Part shown: positions 1-8,443 of the stretch, in pieces
How positions within the stretch are numbered: position 1 is the stretch's first letter
Layout: each line of letters opens with the position of its first letter
Assembly (NCBI GenBank): GCA_035529935.1
Contig: DATKVT010000230.1
Location: forward strand, 1 to 46,423
Length of the DNA: 46,423 bases
Reading direction: 5' to 3'
From: Williamwhitmania sp.
Lineage (GTDB): Bacteria > Bacteroidota > Bacteroidia > Bacteroidales > Williamwhitmaniaceae
Position numbers and translations under genes: made by a program
The notes under the pieces: generated by a model
Seen by the model: the letters and a program-made list of their open reading frames with translations, nothing else
What the model was told of the DNA's origin: nothing
Database searches by the model: none

Positions 1-309
1 GAATATCCGGCAGATTGAGTCTAGGTAGTTCGTCTTGTAGCTCCAGGCCAACTGAACCTTCGGGTATCTCAAGCTGAACGCTCTCTTTACGTCCTCAACG
101 ACTTTCCGAATTGTCCGTTCGGAAAAAACGTAAAGCGGAGATCCATACTTATCCAAAAGGTCATCCACCTTTACTCCATCAATAAGTGGCATTGGGGCAA
201 TTACTGTTCCAGCGCCATGCTTGGATGGCATACCCGGAGTTAAGCGGGTTATTGCTGGTCGTTCAAATGGTAACTTTATCATAGCGTTATATTTTTTATT
301 GTTCAACAT
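1..309 (-). CDS. Fold-type III PLP-dependent decarboxylase-like enzyme (N-terminal 103 codons, truncated by window edge)
   Basis: The gene reads leftward from an ATG at 309 and runs off the window in frame, so only 103 residues are visible. The segment GSPLYVFSERTIRKVV (about residues 57-71) matches the start of diaminopimelate/ornithine decarboxylase-like proteins. AWSYKTNYL contains the expected PLP-binding lysine at K92. This family usually decarboxylates amino acids or carrier-bound amino acids, and some members are racemases. An alternative ATG lies at 282 (MIKLPFERPAI). The gene follows the ATP-grasp gene by 12 bases, so the two are almost certainly co-transcribed. It need not be lysA: the ligase and PqqD-like neighbours point to a dedicated pathway rather than lysine synthesis. 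The C-terminal catalytic half is not visible. The fold call is fairly sure; the substrate is unknown. Confidence 0.75.
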   Translation of the reverse strand, partial: MLNNKKYNAMIKLPFERPAITRLTPGMPSKHGAGTVIAPMPLIDGVKVDDLLDKYGSPLYVFSERTIRKVVEDVKRAFSLRYPKVQLAWSYKTNYLDSICRIF

Positions 310-321
310 TTTAATCGGCCC

Positions 322-1368
322 CTACAGCTCCCCATTAATGGTTAGCGAAGAGTAACGGTCTAAATCGACAATCATGTCGTAGGAGTATCTCACAAACATT
401 TTGCCCACATCATACCGGCTGTATGGCTTAACATCCATCCCCAACGCCAACTTCAATAAAGCCTCGGGAATATTTTGACCAGCTCCAACGGCTAGGTATA
501 CCCAAGCTGGAATCCGTGGGTTTATTTCAAGAAGGTAGAGCTTATTATCCGAAGTTCGAATCAGTTCCAACTCCAAGCCCCCTCTCCACTTTGTTTGGGA
601 TAGTATGTGCTTTGCCAAGTTGAGCATTTTGGGTTCATCAATGGTGATTCCACCCCAAGCCTTACCCTTATCGGTAATGTATTGCTTGCGCATGGGCACT
701 GCAGCTACTAAATTCCCCTTTCCATCGCCAAGGGCTATAACATTCACCTCTGTTCCCTTAATAAACTCCTGAACAATAACTGGGAGCCCCCACTTTGCCG
801 ACATCTTTGAAAAATACTCATCAGCCTGCGCCTCCGAATGTGCTACATACGCGTCGTAGTATTTCCCCTTTATCATCACCGGATACTCCATCGACTTCAT
901 CGCATTATGTAAATCAGCATGGCTGAAAACATCAACGCCCTCAGGAACCTCCACACCATATTTCCTCCCAAAGGCAGGAAGATTTGACTTGTGCCGTTCC
1001 TCAAACTGCGCCAAAGTTGGGAGGTAGGTTCTAATACCTGCGTTTGCAAGCTGCTGTTCCAACTTAATAAACGAAAAAAGTTCGGCATCGAAATTTGGAA
1101 TAATAACATCGATCCTCTCCTTGGCATGTATCTCCAGTAATCGTTTCAAGAGAGCATCCTTTCCTTCCGATGGATATGGAATCATATAGGTTTTATCAAC
1201 CAAGTCGCTCATATAAATTCCTGGCTCTAGATGCTCGTATGCCAGCCCAATAATCCTAGCCTCAAACTCTTTCGATTCTCGAATCCCACGAATTACGGGA
1301 ATTCCAGGTCCGGGACTATCGATGTTATTAAGCCCCGTTACGGCAACCGTTACCTCCATTCGGCTCAT
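322..1368 (-). CDS. ATP-grasp carboxylate-amine ligase-like protein
   Basis: This 348-residue protein has the layout of an ATP-grasp ligase related to the carbamoyl-phosphate synthase large subunit. The pre-ATP-grasp domain covers about residues 1-125. The nucleotide-binding lysine region is PVMIKGKYY (K167/K169), the adenine-hinge segment is VIVQEFIKG (about 197-205), and the metal-binding residues are E268 and the EINPR motif at 281-285. Such enzymes activate a carboxylate as acyl-phosphate and join it to an amine or another nucleophile. The start at 1368 is supported by a strong GGAGG Shine-Dalgarno at 1376-1380, overlapping the end of the PqqD-like gene. It lies between a PqqD-like gene (2-base gap) and a PLP decarboxylase gene (12-base gap). 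The substrate cannot be read from sequence; ligation of an amino acid to a peptide or carrier is an inference from context. Confidence 0.8.
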   Translation of the reverse strand: MSRMEVTVAVTGLNNIDSPGPGIPVIRGIRESKEFEARIIGLAYEHLEPGIYMSDLVDKTYMIPYPSEGKDALLKRLLEIHAKERIDVIIPNFDAELFSFIKLEQQLANAGIRTYLPTLAQFEERHKSNLPAFGRKYGVEVPEGVDVFSHADLHNAMKSMEYPVMIKGKYYDAYVAHSEAQADEYFSKMSAKWGLPVIVQEFIKGTEVNVIALGDGKGNLVAAVPMRKQYITDKGKAWGGITIDEPKMLNLAKHILSQTKWRGGLELELIRTSDNKLYLLEINPRIPAWVYLAVGAGQNIPEALLKLALGMDVKPYSRYDVGKMFVRYSYDMIVDLDRYSSLTINGEL

Positions 1369-1370
1369 CG

Positions 1371-1613
1371 CTATTCCTCCAATAGATTGTTAACTCTAAG
1401 GTCATTTACAAAGTCAGCCAAGTAACGATCCAACGTTACCTCGTCCACATCGTATTCCTCCTTCATGAAATTGGTAATTTGCTTGAGGCTCTTCCCATCC
1501 TTAATGAGCGTAAGCACCACCTTACCCGTTTCATTCAAAGTGAATGAATCTCCAGTCGCCGGATTGAAAACAAATCCGTTGTCGCTCAACGCAATGTTCG
1601 CTTTTACTATCAT
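1371..1613 (-). CDS. PqqD-like small protein (possible RiPP recognition element / peptide chaperone)
   Basis: This 80-residue protein matches the PqqD family. It has an N-terminal beta region with GFVFNPATGDSFTLNETG (about residues 13-30), then a winged-helix-like part with GKSLKQITNFMKEEYDVD (about 40-57) and a final helical LADFVNDLRVNNLLEE. PqqD proteins bind a precursor peptide and present it to a modifying enzyme, usually a radical SAM protein; the fold is the RiPP recognition element. Here it is the first gene of a minus-strand cluster followed by an ATP-grasp ligase. It has no serine in a phosphopantetheine-type motif, so it is unlikely to be an acyl carrier. No short precursor-peptide gene was identified next to it. 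The family call is strong; the role is inferred. Confidence 0.82.
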   Translation of the reverse strand: MIVKANIALSDNGFVFNPATGDSFTLNETGKVVLTLIKDGKSLKQITNFMKEEYDVDEVTLDRYLADFVNDLRVNNLLEE

Positions 1614-1920
1614 AGCTGTAATATTAAAATCGTATTTAGTAAATCACTCTTTGCATCTTATACAATCCATCTCAAAAACACCCTACTACGCAAATCAAAA
1701 GCATTAATTTACAATAAATTACCAAGCAGACCAAACAGGATGATGATGGTCGAAAAGAAGGAACGAATATTAAAAAACAGGATACTCCCGTAGTGAGAAA
1801 AGAACGGCGTTTCAGTAAGGCGATAATGGACAGGGGGGGGTAAAAACGCCCGCACAAAAGCAATTGCAAAAAAAGGCTGATCTCCCAATCAGCCCTATAC
1901 TCCCATTTATGCGATATTTC
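1614..1920. other. Intergenic region between eno and the PqqD-like cluster
   Basis: This stretch of about 300 bases holds the eno terminator at its right end and an eight-G run at 1833-1840. It must also hold the promoter of the PqqD-like cluster. I found no clear TAnnTTTG element and no convincing short gene; the open frame at 1672-1869 on the minus strand resembles nothing I recognise. Confidence 0.5.
1868..1894 (-). terminator. Rho-independent terminator of eno
   Basis: A perfect 7-bp stem (GGCTGAT at 1875-1881 with ATCAGCC at 1888-1894) and 6-base loop are followed, on the minus strand, by seven T (1868-1874). It lies 26 bases after the eno stop codon. Confidence 0.85.
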
Positions 1921-3204
1921 CTACTGTGCGTTCTTAAACGCCTTCTTGCCTGCAAAGCGTGAAGCCTTGCCCAGCTGGTTCTCAATACGCATCAGCTGAT
2001 TAAACTTCTCGATGCGCTCGCCTCGACAACCGCTACCGGTTTTCAGGTGTCCGGCATTAACGGCAACGGTTAAGTCGGCAATAAAGCTGTCGATAGTTTC
2101 GCCGCTACGGTGCGATACGAAACAGTTATACTTATTGTGGTAGGCAAGCTCTATGGTCTCCAACGTTTCGGTTACGGTACCAATCTGGTTTAGCTTAATC
2201 AGAATGGAGTTGGCCACACCTTTCTCAATACCCTCAGCCAGAATTGCCTTGTTGGTGCAGAAGAGGTCATCACCCACAATTTCAATCTTATTTCCTAGGG
2301 TTTGTGTAAGGTTTTTCCATCCGTTCCAGTCGTTCTCGGCCAAACCGTCCTCGAGCAGCACAATGGGGTATTGCTTTGCCCAACTCTCCCACAACTTAAT
2401 TAGATCATCGCTTGTGATGAGCTTACCAGTGCTCTTAAACATCTTGTATTTCCCATCCTCCCACAGCTCGCTGGCAGCAGGGTCGAGGCAAATACTTACC
2501 TCTGCTCCTGGCTTGAACCCAGCCTTGGTAATGGCTTCAAGAATAACCTCCACGGCTTCATCGTTCGACTTCAGGTCGGGGGCAAAACCGCCCTCATCGC
2601 CTACTCCAGTACTGTAGCCCTTGGCCTTAAGTACTCCCTTAAGCGTGTGAAAAACCTCAATGCCCATCTGGATGGCCTCGGTAAACGAAGAGGCTCCATG
2701 TGGGGCAACCATAAATTCCTGAAAGTCAACATTGTTATCGGCATGCTTACCACCATTAATAATGTTCATGCATGGCACAGGTAAGAGGTGGGCATTGCTG
2801 CCACCCAGATACTGGTAAAGAGGCATCTTGGCGCTCATAGCCTCGGCACGAGCATACGCCATTGAAACACCCAAAATAGCATTGGCGCCCAGCTTCGACT
2901 TATTAGGAGTTCCATCAAGTCCAACCATAAGGTAGTCAAGCTCCCTTTGGCTAACAAAGCATTTACCAACAAGCTCCTTTGCAATTATTTTGTTGACGTT
3001 GTCAACCGCTTTAAGCACACCTTTTCCTCCATAGCGTTTCTTATCGCCGTCGCGTAGCTCATAGGCTTCGCGCTCACCGGTTGATGCACCGCTTGGGACC
3101 ATAGCACGCGCAGTTGTGCCATCCTCAAGCTTCATGTTGACCTCAACCGTTGGATTGCCCCTCGAATCGAGAATCTCGATTGCACTAACTTCTTTAATTT
3201 TCAT
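1921..3204 (-). CDS. eno: Enolase (phosphopyruvate hydratase)
   Basis: This 427-residue protein is full length for enolase, the glycolytic enzyme that converts 2-phosphoglycerate to phosphoenolpyruvate in the cytoplasm. Visible signatures include [13 protein letters not shown] near the N-terminus, [10 protein letters not shown], and the catalytic acid in [11 protein letters not shown]. Magnesium ligands lie in [20 protein letters not shown] and IVGDDLF. The catalytic lysine is in [15 protein letters not shown], and SHRSGET holds the conserved substrate-contacting residues. The ATG at 3204 gives the canonical start [16 protein letters not shown]. It is monocistronic, with its own terminator directly downstream. 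Nothing about it is unusual. Confidence 0.98.
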   Translation of the reverse strand: MKIKEVSAIEILDSRGNPTVEVNMKLEDGTTARAMVPSGASTGEREAYELRDGDKKRYGGKGVLKAVDNVNKIIAKELVGKCFVSQRELDYLMVGLDGTPNKSKLGANAILGVSMAYARAEAMSAKMPLYQYLGGSNAHLLPVPCMNIINGGKHADNNVDFQEFMVAPHGASSFTEAIQMGIEVFHTLKGVLKAKGYSTGVGDEGGFAPDLKSNDEAVEVILEAITKAGFKPGAEVSICLDPAASELWEDGKYKMFKSTGKLITSDDLIKLWESWAKQYPIVLLEDGLAENDWNGWKNLTQTLGNKIEIVGDDLFCTNKAILAEGIEKGVANSILIKLNQIGTVTETLETIELAYHNKYNCFVSHRSGETIDSFIADLTVAVNAGHLKTGSGCRGERIEKFNQLMRIENQLGKASRFAGKKAFKNAQ

Positions 3205-3536
3205 AACCTACATCTTAAAGTTTTACAAATTATGATTATCGATAATTTTTCTTCTTTTCCCATGTCGACCTTATGAGTGAAGAGCATTGTCGCTTTCGGA
3301 AAGCAGGCAGAAACTAAGATACAGGAGAAGGAAAGGGGCAACACCCTTTAGCCGACTCTCAAATTTACGGTAATAAATGCTCACATGGCGTTAAAAACAC
3401 TAAAAAGGTGTTAAACTTAACTTGGTTCCGACTCGGTATGATTTAACATTTCAAGGGTCTCCAATCATTTCACTATGCCACCAGAAATGGCTATCTTGCC
3501 ATCCATTAGTTAAGTCAAACCAACAGAGCGAAAACC
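3205..3536. other. Divergent intergenic region between eno and the HsmA-like gene
   Basis: These 332 bases separate two divergently transcribed genes and must contain the promoter of each. On the minus strand an ATAATTTG-like string about 25 bases upstream of eno resembles the Bacteroidota minus-7 element, but its spacing is one base short. No RNA gene, repeat or small coding region could be supported. Confidence 0.4.
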
Positions 3537-3926
3537 ATGTCACCCATACTAATTGCAGGAACCATTATTGTTAATTTTGCACTTTTAGCTTATACCATAG
3601 CCATAGTTATTGAACAGCGGAAGCGGCTTATCAATAACCAAGTGCTCACCTTTCTAACCACAGGAGTTCTACTCGATATAACCGCCACCATTTGTATGAT
3701 TGAGGGTTCTACCCACTCCGCCATTACGCTGCACGGTATGCTGGGGTACTCTGCCCTCCTTGCCATGCTGGTTGACTGCATTTTGCTTTGGAGACATAGA
3801 CAAACTCAGGATGCAGAGGCACAGGTAGCTCGCACACTACATCTCTATTCCCGTTATGCCTACATCTGGTGGATTGCAGCCTATATCACCGGAGCAGTGC
3901 TGGTTGCAGTAAGGCACATGGCCTGA
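3537..3926 (+). CDS. HsmA-like four-helix integral membrane protein
   Basis: This 129-residue protein is almost entirely hydrophobic, with four predicted membrane helices at about 3-23, 39-55, 66-86 and 107-126. Short charged loops (EQRKR, RHRQTQD) suggest defined topology. The pattern LLDITATICM followed by TLHGMLGYSALLAMLVD, then LHLYSRYAYIWWIAAYITGA, resembles the HsmA/TIGR03987 family of small bacterial membrane proteins with no established biochemical function. The gene stands alone, divergent from eno. No catalytic motif is visible. The membrane nature is certain; the family name is a recognition call made without a search. Confidence 0.62.
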   Translation: MSPILIAGTIIVNFALLAYTIAIVIEQRKRLINNQVLTFLTTGVLLDITATICMIEGSTHSAITLHGMLGYSALLAMLVDCILLWRHRQTQDAEAQVARTLHLYSRYAYIWWIAAYITGAVLVAVRHMA

Positions 3927-4214
3927 GCAAACCACTTCAGACATCTAGATTGCCAAATGCATTATCCCATTTTCAACAGCCACGGGGATGGTATGCTCAT
4001 GGACTATTTTCAATGTGGCACCTCGAAAAAAGGCCTTCTCATCTCAACAAAAGAGTACAATTAATTTAGTATAACAATTGTCCAAAACGGCTCCTGCTCA
4101 AGCATCTGTATATAATCCACACAAAACTCTTAAGCAGCGAACATTATTAGCTTACATTTAAAACAACATTTGCTGGTAATACCTTATATTTAAGAGCCAA
4201 ATACCAGACCAGCC

Positions 4215-4577
4215 ATGATTAAATTTTTCATTGACGAAAATTCTCACATCGTAAGCGCCACGTATAATGGAGATATCTCCATTGATGATGTTGAAGAATA
4301 TTATCGCTCACTCATCAAAAACACCAATCTTCCAAAAAATCTCAGGATTCTTCAAGATGAACGAGTTGGAAATTTTATCGATTCAGATAGAACTATCGAT
4401 AAAATTGTTCAAATGCTACCACTGATGGTTGAGCGGTTTACAACCGTGCGAATAGCCATTTGGCAGACAAAGCCATTGGAGACAGCCTATAGCAAGCTCT
4501 TCATAGGACAGATTAAAACAAAAAATGTTGCAGTGGCTGTTTTTTACACACAGGAGGCTGCGCTGGGATGGCTGTAG
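4215..4577 (+). CDS. Small SpoIIAA/STAS-like protein of unknown function
   Basis: This 120-residue cytoplasmic protein begins MIKFFIDENSHIVSATYNGDISIDDVEEYY, a strand-strand-helix opening typical of SpoIIAA-like/STAS-related single-domain proteins common in Bacteroidota. Later segments (NLRILQDERVG, FTTVRIAIWQTKP, VAVAVFYTQEAALGWL) fit alternating strands and helices, the last being the characteristic C-terminal helix after a strand. There is no signal peptide, membrane helix or obvious catalytic residue. Such proteins are often annotated only as STAS/SEC14-like, and no role is established. It is monocistronic between the HsmA-like gene and the convergent metalloprotease gene. Confidence 0.55.
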   Translation: MIKFFIDENSHIVSATYNGDISIDDVEEYYRSLIKNTNLPKNLRILQDERVGNFIDSDRTIDKIVQMLPLMVERFTTVRIAIWQTKPLETAYSKLFIGQIKTKNVAVAVFYTQEAALGWL

Positions 4578-4669
4578 TGTTGATCTAATTTTCTACACTT
4601 ATAAAATCCTCAACTATTTTTCTATTCGCCTGAATAGGACTAAGCCACCACTAACTTACCAAACATGAT

Positions 4670-4699
4670 AAAAAAAGAACCCGTGATAAACACGGGTTC
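4670..4699 (-). terminator. Rho-independent terminator of the metalloprotease gene
   Basis: A 9-bp perfect stem (GAACCCGTG at 4677-4685, CACGGGTTC at 4691-4699) with a 5-base loop is followed on the minus strand by seven T. It lies 27 bases beyond the stop codon. Confidence 0.88.
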
Positions 4700-4726
4700 A
4701 ATTATTAATAGATGAATTCAGGGAAA

Positions 4727-7700
4727 CTATTGCTTCACAAACTGCTTTGTAATTGGTTGTTTCTCCTCATCAATGGAGATAATGTAAACACCCTTAGCAA
4801 GGTCGCTCACATCAACGTCGGCTTGACGATCAGTTACAGGCATAACCTTAACCAATGCACCACGCATATCGTAAATGCGCAACATTACCTCTCCATTGAT
4901 ACCATTCAGCTGAACAGTAACATGATCAATTGCTGGATTTGGGAAAACGGTGAATGAAGAAGGAGCCTCGTTGCCGAGAGTTATAGCAAATGGGTTGTTA
5001 AACACTGGTGCACCCGAACTTTGAGAAATATTTACTGTATAGTCCTCAACTTCGCCATACGAGAAGGTTTCGCAAGCAGTAGGTGCTGCGTTATACTTCA
5101 TGGTTACACGCATACGGGTATTCCCAAGCAGTGCTGTAGAAGGAATGGTTACATTATAGGTAAGCGTTGCACTACTTGAAGACGAGCCAGAAGCAACCTT
5201 TTCAGCGGTATCGAAGGTACCGTTTTGGTTGAAGTCAATCCATACAGCCCAGTATTCGGTGTAGGATGAGCTGCTGAATCCAGCACTGAGGTAAATTGGT
5301 ACAGTTGAATTGAGGGATACATTACCAACCATGCTGGTATTGTCTTTATATCCACCATCGGCAGTAGAGGTTCTGTTAATACCTGCAAACTGAACTAGGT
5401 CAATCCACTCGTAGCTAACATTGCTACCCTTCGATGCACAGTAGGTTATGCTACCAGCAAGGGTAGTAAAACTCAGCTGAGCGCCGTAGGATGTTCCATT
5501 GGTATTAATTGCATAAGCCCTAACGTAGTAAGTAGTGCTGGCAGCCAAACCGGAAAGATTTGCCGTAAACGTACCCGTTCCCGAACCGCTAGTTACCTTG
5601 GAGCTGGAGGTGGTTGGGTTCTGCGATGTGCTGTAGCAAACACCTCTTTCTGTAACCGTTGCACCACCATCGGAAGTTACGTTGCCACCAGTAGCAGCAG
5701 TGCTAGAGGTAATGCTTGAAACGGTAGAAGTAGAAACAGTAGGTATTGTAGAACCCGTTCCTGCACTAATATACACATTATCAACATACCAGTAGTCGAA
5801 CTGATAAAGGTTGCCATCTACTACAAATGCAATGTAGGTGGTGGCCGAGTTCAGGTTATGGGTAATGGTGGTGTTAACCGTTGCTGGGCCAACATTGGAG
5901 TTGGAAACTGTAGCCAACGACCATGTTTCGTTTGTCCAAGTCACCTTATCGGTGGAGGTTTGAATCCGAAGCGTTGCACCAGCGCCGTAGTCGTCGAGCA
6001 TGTGCTTAAAGCTCAATGCCAGCTGCGATGCACCAACGGTGTTAATTGCCGGAGTGATTACGCGGGTTGTGCCAGGATTTAGGTTCTGATATGAGCACTT
6101 AAGTTCATAGGCAGCACCACCAGCATTGGCAGTATTGGAAAGACTCCAACGTTCCGTAATACCTGTACCTACGTTCTGAGTTGTCCAACCAGTAGGTAGC
6201 GAAGAGGTGGCAAAGTTTTCTGTAACCGGCAATGTAAGCGACGTAGGGTTAGCAGAAGTAGTAAAAGTCATATTGCTACCGTAGGTTGTTCCTACTGAGT
6301 TAACTGCCTTCACCCTAAAATTATAGGTGGTATTGGCCGCAAGACCAGTAAGTGCAGCTGAAACACTAGTTACTGTAGAACCGGTAACTGACGAAGGTGA
6401 TCCACTTACTGTGCTACCGTAGCTGGTGGTAGTACCATACTCAAAGGTAACGGTAGTGGTTGCATTGTTAGCATTTACCGTTGCATTAAGAGTTGCAACG
6501 GTGGTGGAAATACCCGAAGCGGCCACCGTTGTTGCAGACGGAGCTGTAGGGGTAGCAGATCCACCCATAAAGCTAAAAGTAATAGTCTTTGTGGTGGTGT
6601 TCTCTACAATACTGGTAATTGGTTTGGCAGTATTTGCCCCTGCCCACGACTTCATGTTGGGCGTAGTAGCATCGGTAAACGACGTCTTGCTGCTAGTACC
6701 AGGGAAAGGACAACCACCACCATTAATGGTTCCGTAGGTGGAAGCCGTTGTGCCTGGATTTGTTGTAGCGCTAGCGCATACCGGATACATCTTCTGTGGA
6801 TAGCTGGCATTGATGGTGTTGCTTGTGGTAGCTGTGGCAATGCCGCTATGCACGTGGTAAATCATAAGGCCATGGCCAGGAATGTTGGTATCAAATCCAA
6901 CCTTCTGGCGGTTCTCCATAATCCAGTATTCACCCGAAGTGGTTGAGTTAATCTGGTAGAAGCTTTGATTGGTCTCAGCATTGGCAACGGTTACATTAGC
7001 AGCCGAGGAAAGTACAGTAGCCGTAGCCCAACCATACACCTTCACCTTGGTGTAGACATTGTGGTGAGCGGGGGTAATACCGTTGTTGTTCCATGATCCG
7101 GCAGCCATAAGATCCCAATAGCCAGTTCCGTCAAACTGTCCACCTGTGCTGTAGTCGGTATCATAGTAGTCAGGGGCTCCAAGCACGTGTCCAAACTCAT
7201 GGCAAATTACCCCAATGGGACAAATGGTTGTTCCAGAATTTCCGCTAAGTTCGGCAGAGCAGGAGTACTTGCTAATGGTTTTGCCATCCTTGGTAACGGG
7301 GGTAATGCTCCAAGCATGGGCCCAAATTGCATCTGCCGAAGCGCCAGCCTCTTCGCCATACCCAGCATAGATAACATAAACACCGTCCACGGTGCCATCG
7401 TTATCGTTATCGAAATCGGCAAAGTTAACGGTTGCATCGGCAGCGTTTACCGCCTCTGTAACCAAAGCACGTGGGTTAACATCGTTGCCAGAAGCATCGT
7501 TTGCTCCGTAGTAGCTCATGTTGTTAGCCGCTGTGAAAGGGCCTGCAACGGTAACCGTAAGGTTAAACTGGCCCCAAGAGTTCTCTGTGTAGAAGTCCTT
7601 TACAGAGCCGGTAGCACCATTGGCAGAGTAGCCAACCTGGTTGAACAGATTGTTCATGTCGGCTTGGGTTTTGGTAAACGCTTTATCCTTATAGCCCATC

Positions 7701-8140
7701 AGGATACAAACTAGCTTGCGAGAGCCAGTTGTTGGGAATGTCCGCTGGGCATTCTCTCTATCCCGCATTTGCCGAATGGATCGAATCACATCCAGTTGAC
7801 TGCGGCTAAAGAACAAGCCCTTAGGGGTGGTAGTGAGCAACTGAGCTTCAGCCGCGGTTCTACGAGACTCCTCGCTTACCTTTACTCCTGAAGGGACGAT
7901 GTCTCCCTTAGAATCAAGCACGGCATACTCATATACGCCTCTGCTGTTGTAGAGAAGAGTATAGCCATCGAGCGTTTGCGCCCACTTGGCAAATTCATCT
8001 CCTTTTAGAATAACAGTAACCGTGGTGCCATCGGGCTGGGTTACCTTAACTGGATTTGGGTACGCTGGCGAAGCAGCAGTTGGATTTCCCATGATGCCCA
8101 TAATAAATAGGCATACAAGGCCAAGTAAAGTTTTCTTCAT
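4727..8140 (-). CDS. Secreted M6-type metalloprotease with Fn3-like, GEVED and T9SS sorting domains
   Basis: This 1137-residue secreted protein starts with a Sec signal peptide (MKKTLLGLVCLFIMGIMG, cleavage near residue 23) and a propeptide-like region. The catalytic zinc motif is HEFGHVLGAPD (H314, E315, H318, likely third ligand D324), in a domain of about 140-520 typical of immune inhibitor A/M6 peptidases. It is followed by an Fn3-like domain (about 532-630), a MAM/choice-of-anchor-J-like module (about 637-790), a second Fn3-like module (about 800-890) and a GEVED domain (about 897-1036, containing GEVEDYTV). The C-terminus from about 1060 is a T9SS type A sorting domain (FTVFPNPAIDHV to the end FVKQ). 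It is therefore exported by Sec, then across the outer membrane by the T9SS, and either surface anchored or released. The substrate is unknown; protein degradation is likely. Confidence 0.92.
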   Translation of the reverse strand: MKKTLLGLVCLFIMGIMGNPTAASPAYPNPVKVTQPDGTTVTVILKGDEFAKWAQTLDGYTLLYNSRGVYEYAVLDSKGDIVPSGVKVSEESRRTAAEAQLLTTTPKGLFFSRSQLDVIRSIRQMRDRENAQRTFPTTGSRKLVCILMGYKDKAFTKTQADMNNLFNQVGYSANGATGSVKDFYTENSWGQFNLTVTVAGPFTAANNMSYYGANDASGNDVNPRALVTEAVNAADATVNFADFDNDNDGTVDGVYVIYAGYGEEAGASADAIWAHAWSITPVTKDGKTISKYSCSAELSGNSGTTICPIGVICHEFGHVLGAPDYYDTDYSTGGQFDGTGYWDLMAAGSWNNNGITPAHHNVYTKVKVYGWATATVLSSAANVTVANAETNQSFYQINSTTSGEYWIMENRQKVGFDTNIPGHGLMIYHVHSGIATATTSNTINASYPQKMYPVCASATTNPGTTASTYGTINGGGCPFPGTSSKTSFTDATTPNMKSWAGANTAKPITSIVENTTTKTITFSFMGGSATPTAPSATTVAASGISTTVATLNATVNANNATTTVTFEYGTTTSYGSTVSGSPSSVTGSTVTSVSAALTGLAANTTYNFRVKAVNSVGTTYGSNMTFTTSANPTSLTLPVTENFATSSLPTGWTTQNVGTGITERWSLSNTANAGGAAYELKCSYQNLNPGTTRVITPAINTVGASQLALSFKHMLDDYGAGATLRIQTSTDKVTWTNETWSLATVSNSNVGPATVNTTITHNLNSATTYIAFVVDGNLYQFDYWYVDNVYISAGTGSTIPTVSTSTVSSITSSTAATGGNVTSDGGATVTERGVCYSTSQNPTTSSSKVTSGSGTGTFTANLSGLAASTTYYVRAYAINTNGTSYGAQLSFTTLAGSITYCASKGSNVSYEWIDLVQFAGINRTSTADGGYKDNTSMVGNVSLNSTVPIYLSAGFSSSSYTEYWAVWIDFNQNGTFDTAEKVASGSSSSSATLTYNVTIPSTALLGNTRMRVTMKYNAAPTACETFSYGEVEDYTVNISQSSGAPVFNNPFAITLGNEAPSSFTVFPNPAIDHVTVQLNGINGEVMLRIYDMRGALVKVMPVTDRQADVDVSDLAKGVYIISIDEEKQPITKQFVKQ

Positions 8141-8443
8141 AAACTTTAGGTGTAGGTTAGTAATTAGGTTTTTGGAAATAGAAAATTATTGGAATCACAC
8201 TTCCGGAGAAGTTTCTTTAACAGGCAACTGGCGCATAAATAAAGTAATTAGGGTTAGGGACCACTTTTACTAAAACACAGGTGCAATATATGACGTTTTT
8301 CGATATAATTATCCATTCGTCAAAAAACACCATGTTATTTATCAATTTTTTTCAGGAAATATTGACAAAATTAATCCGTAGAAATACGAAAAAAGGCTCA
8401 CGACTATAGCCGTGAGCCTCAATATGAATAAAAAGTAAAAGTG
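8141..8443. other. Intergenic region upstream of the metalloprotease gene
   Basis: About 300 A/T-rich bases contain the 5' region of the metalloprotease gene and, at the right end, the apbE terminator. A TATATTGC string on the minus strand around 8285 is only a weak match to the Bacteroidota minus-7 element. No gene or repeat is supported. Confidence 0.4.
8389..8418 (-). terminator. Rho-independent terminator of apbE
   Basis: GGCTCACG (8395-8402) pairs with CGTGAGCC (8411-8418) around an 8-base loop and is followed on the minus strand by six T. It lies 25 bases beyond the apbE stop codon. Confidence 0.87.

Noticed and set aside
1833..1840. Run of eight G between eno and the PqqD-like gene
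   Set aside because: It could be a slippage tract, but it is about 220 bases from the nearest start codon and not inside a gene, so phase variation is not supported.
1672..1869. Possible small precursor peptide gene next to the PqqD-like gene
   Set aside because: The 65-codon minus-strand frame has mixed cysteine-rich sequence without a leader-like pattern, and its end overlaps no gene; there is nothing to support it as a RiPP precursor.
7187..7714. Plus-strand open frame of 175 codons inside the metalloprotease gene
   Set aside because: It is antisense to the conserved catalytic domain of the protease.
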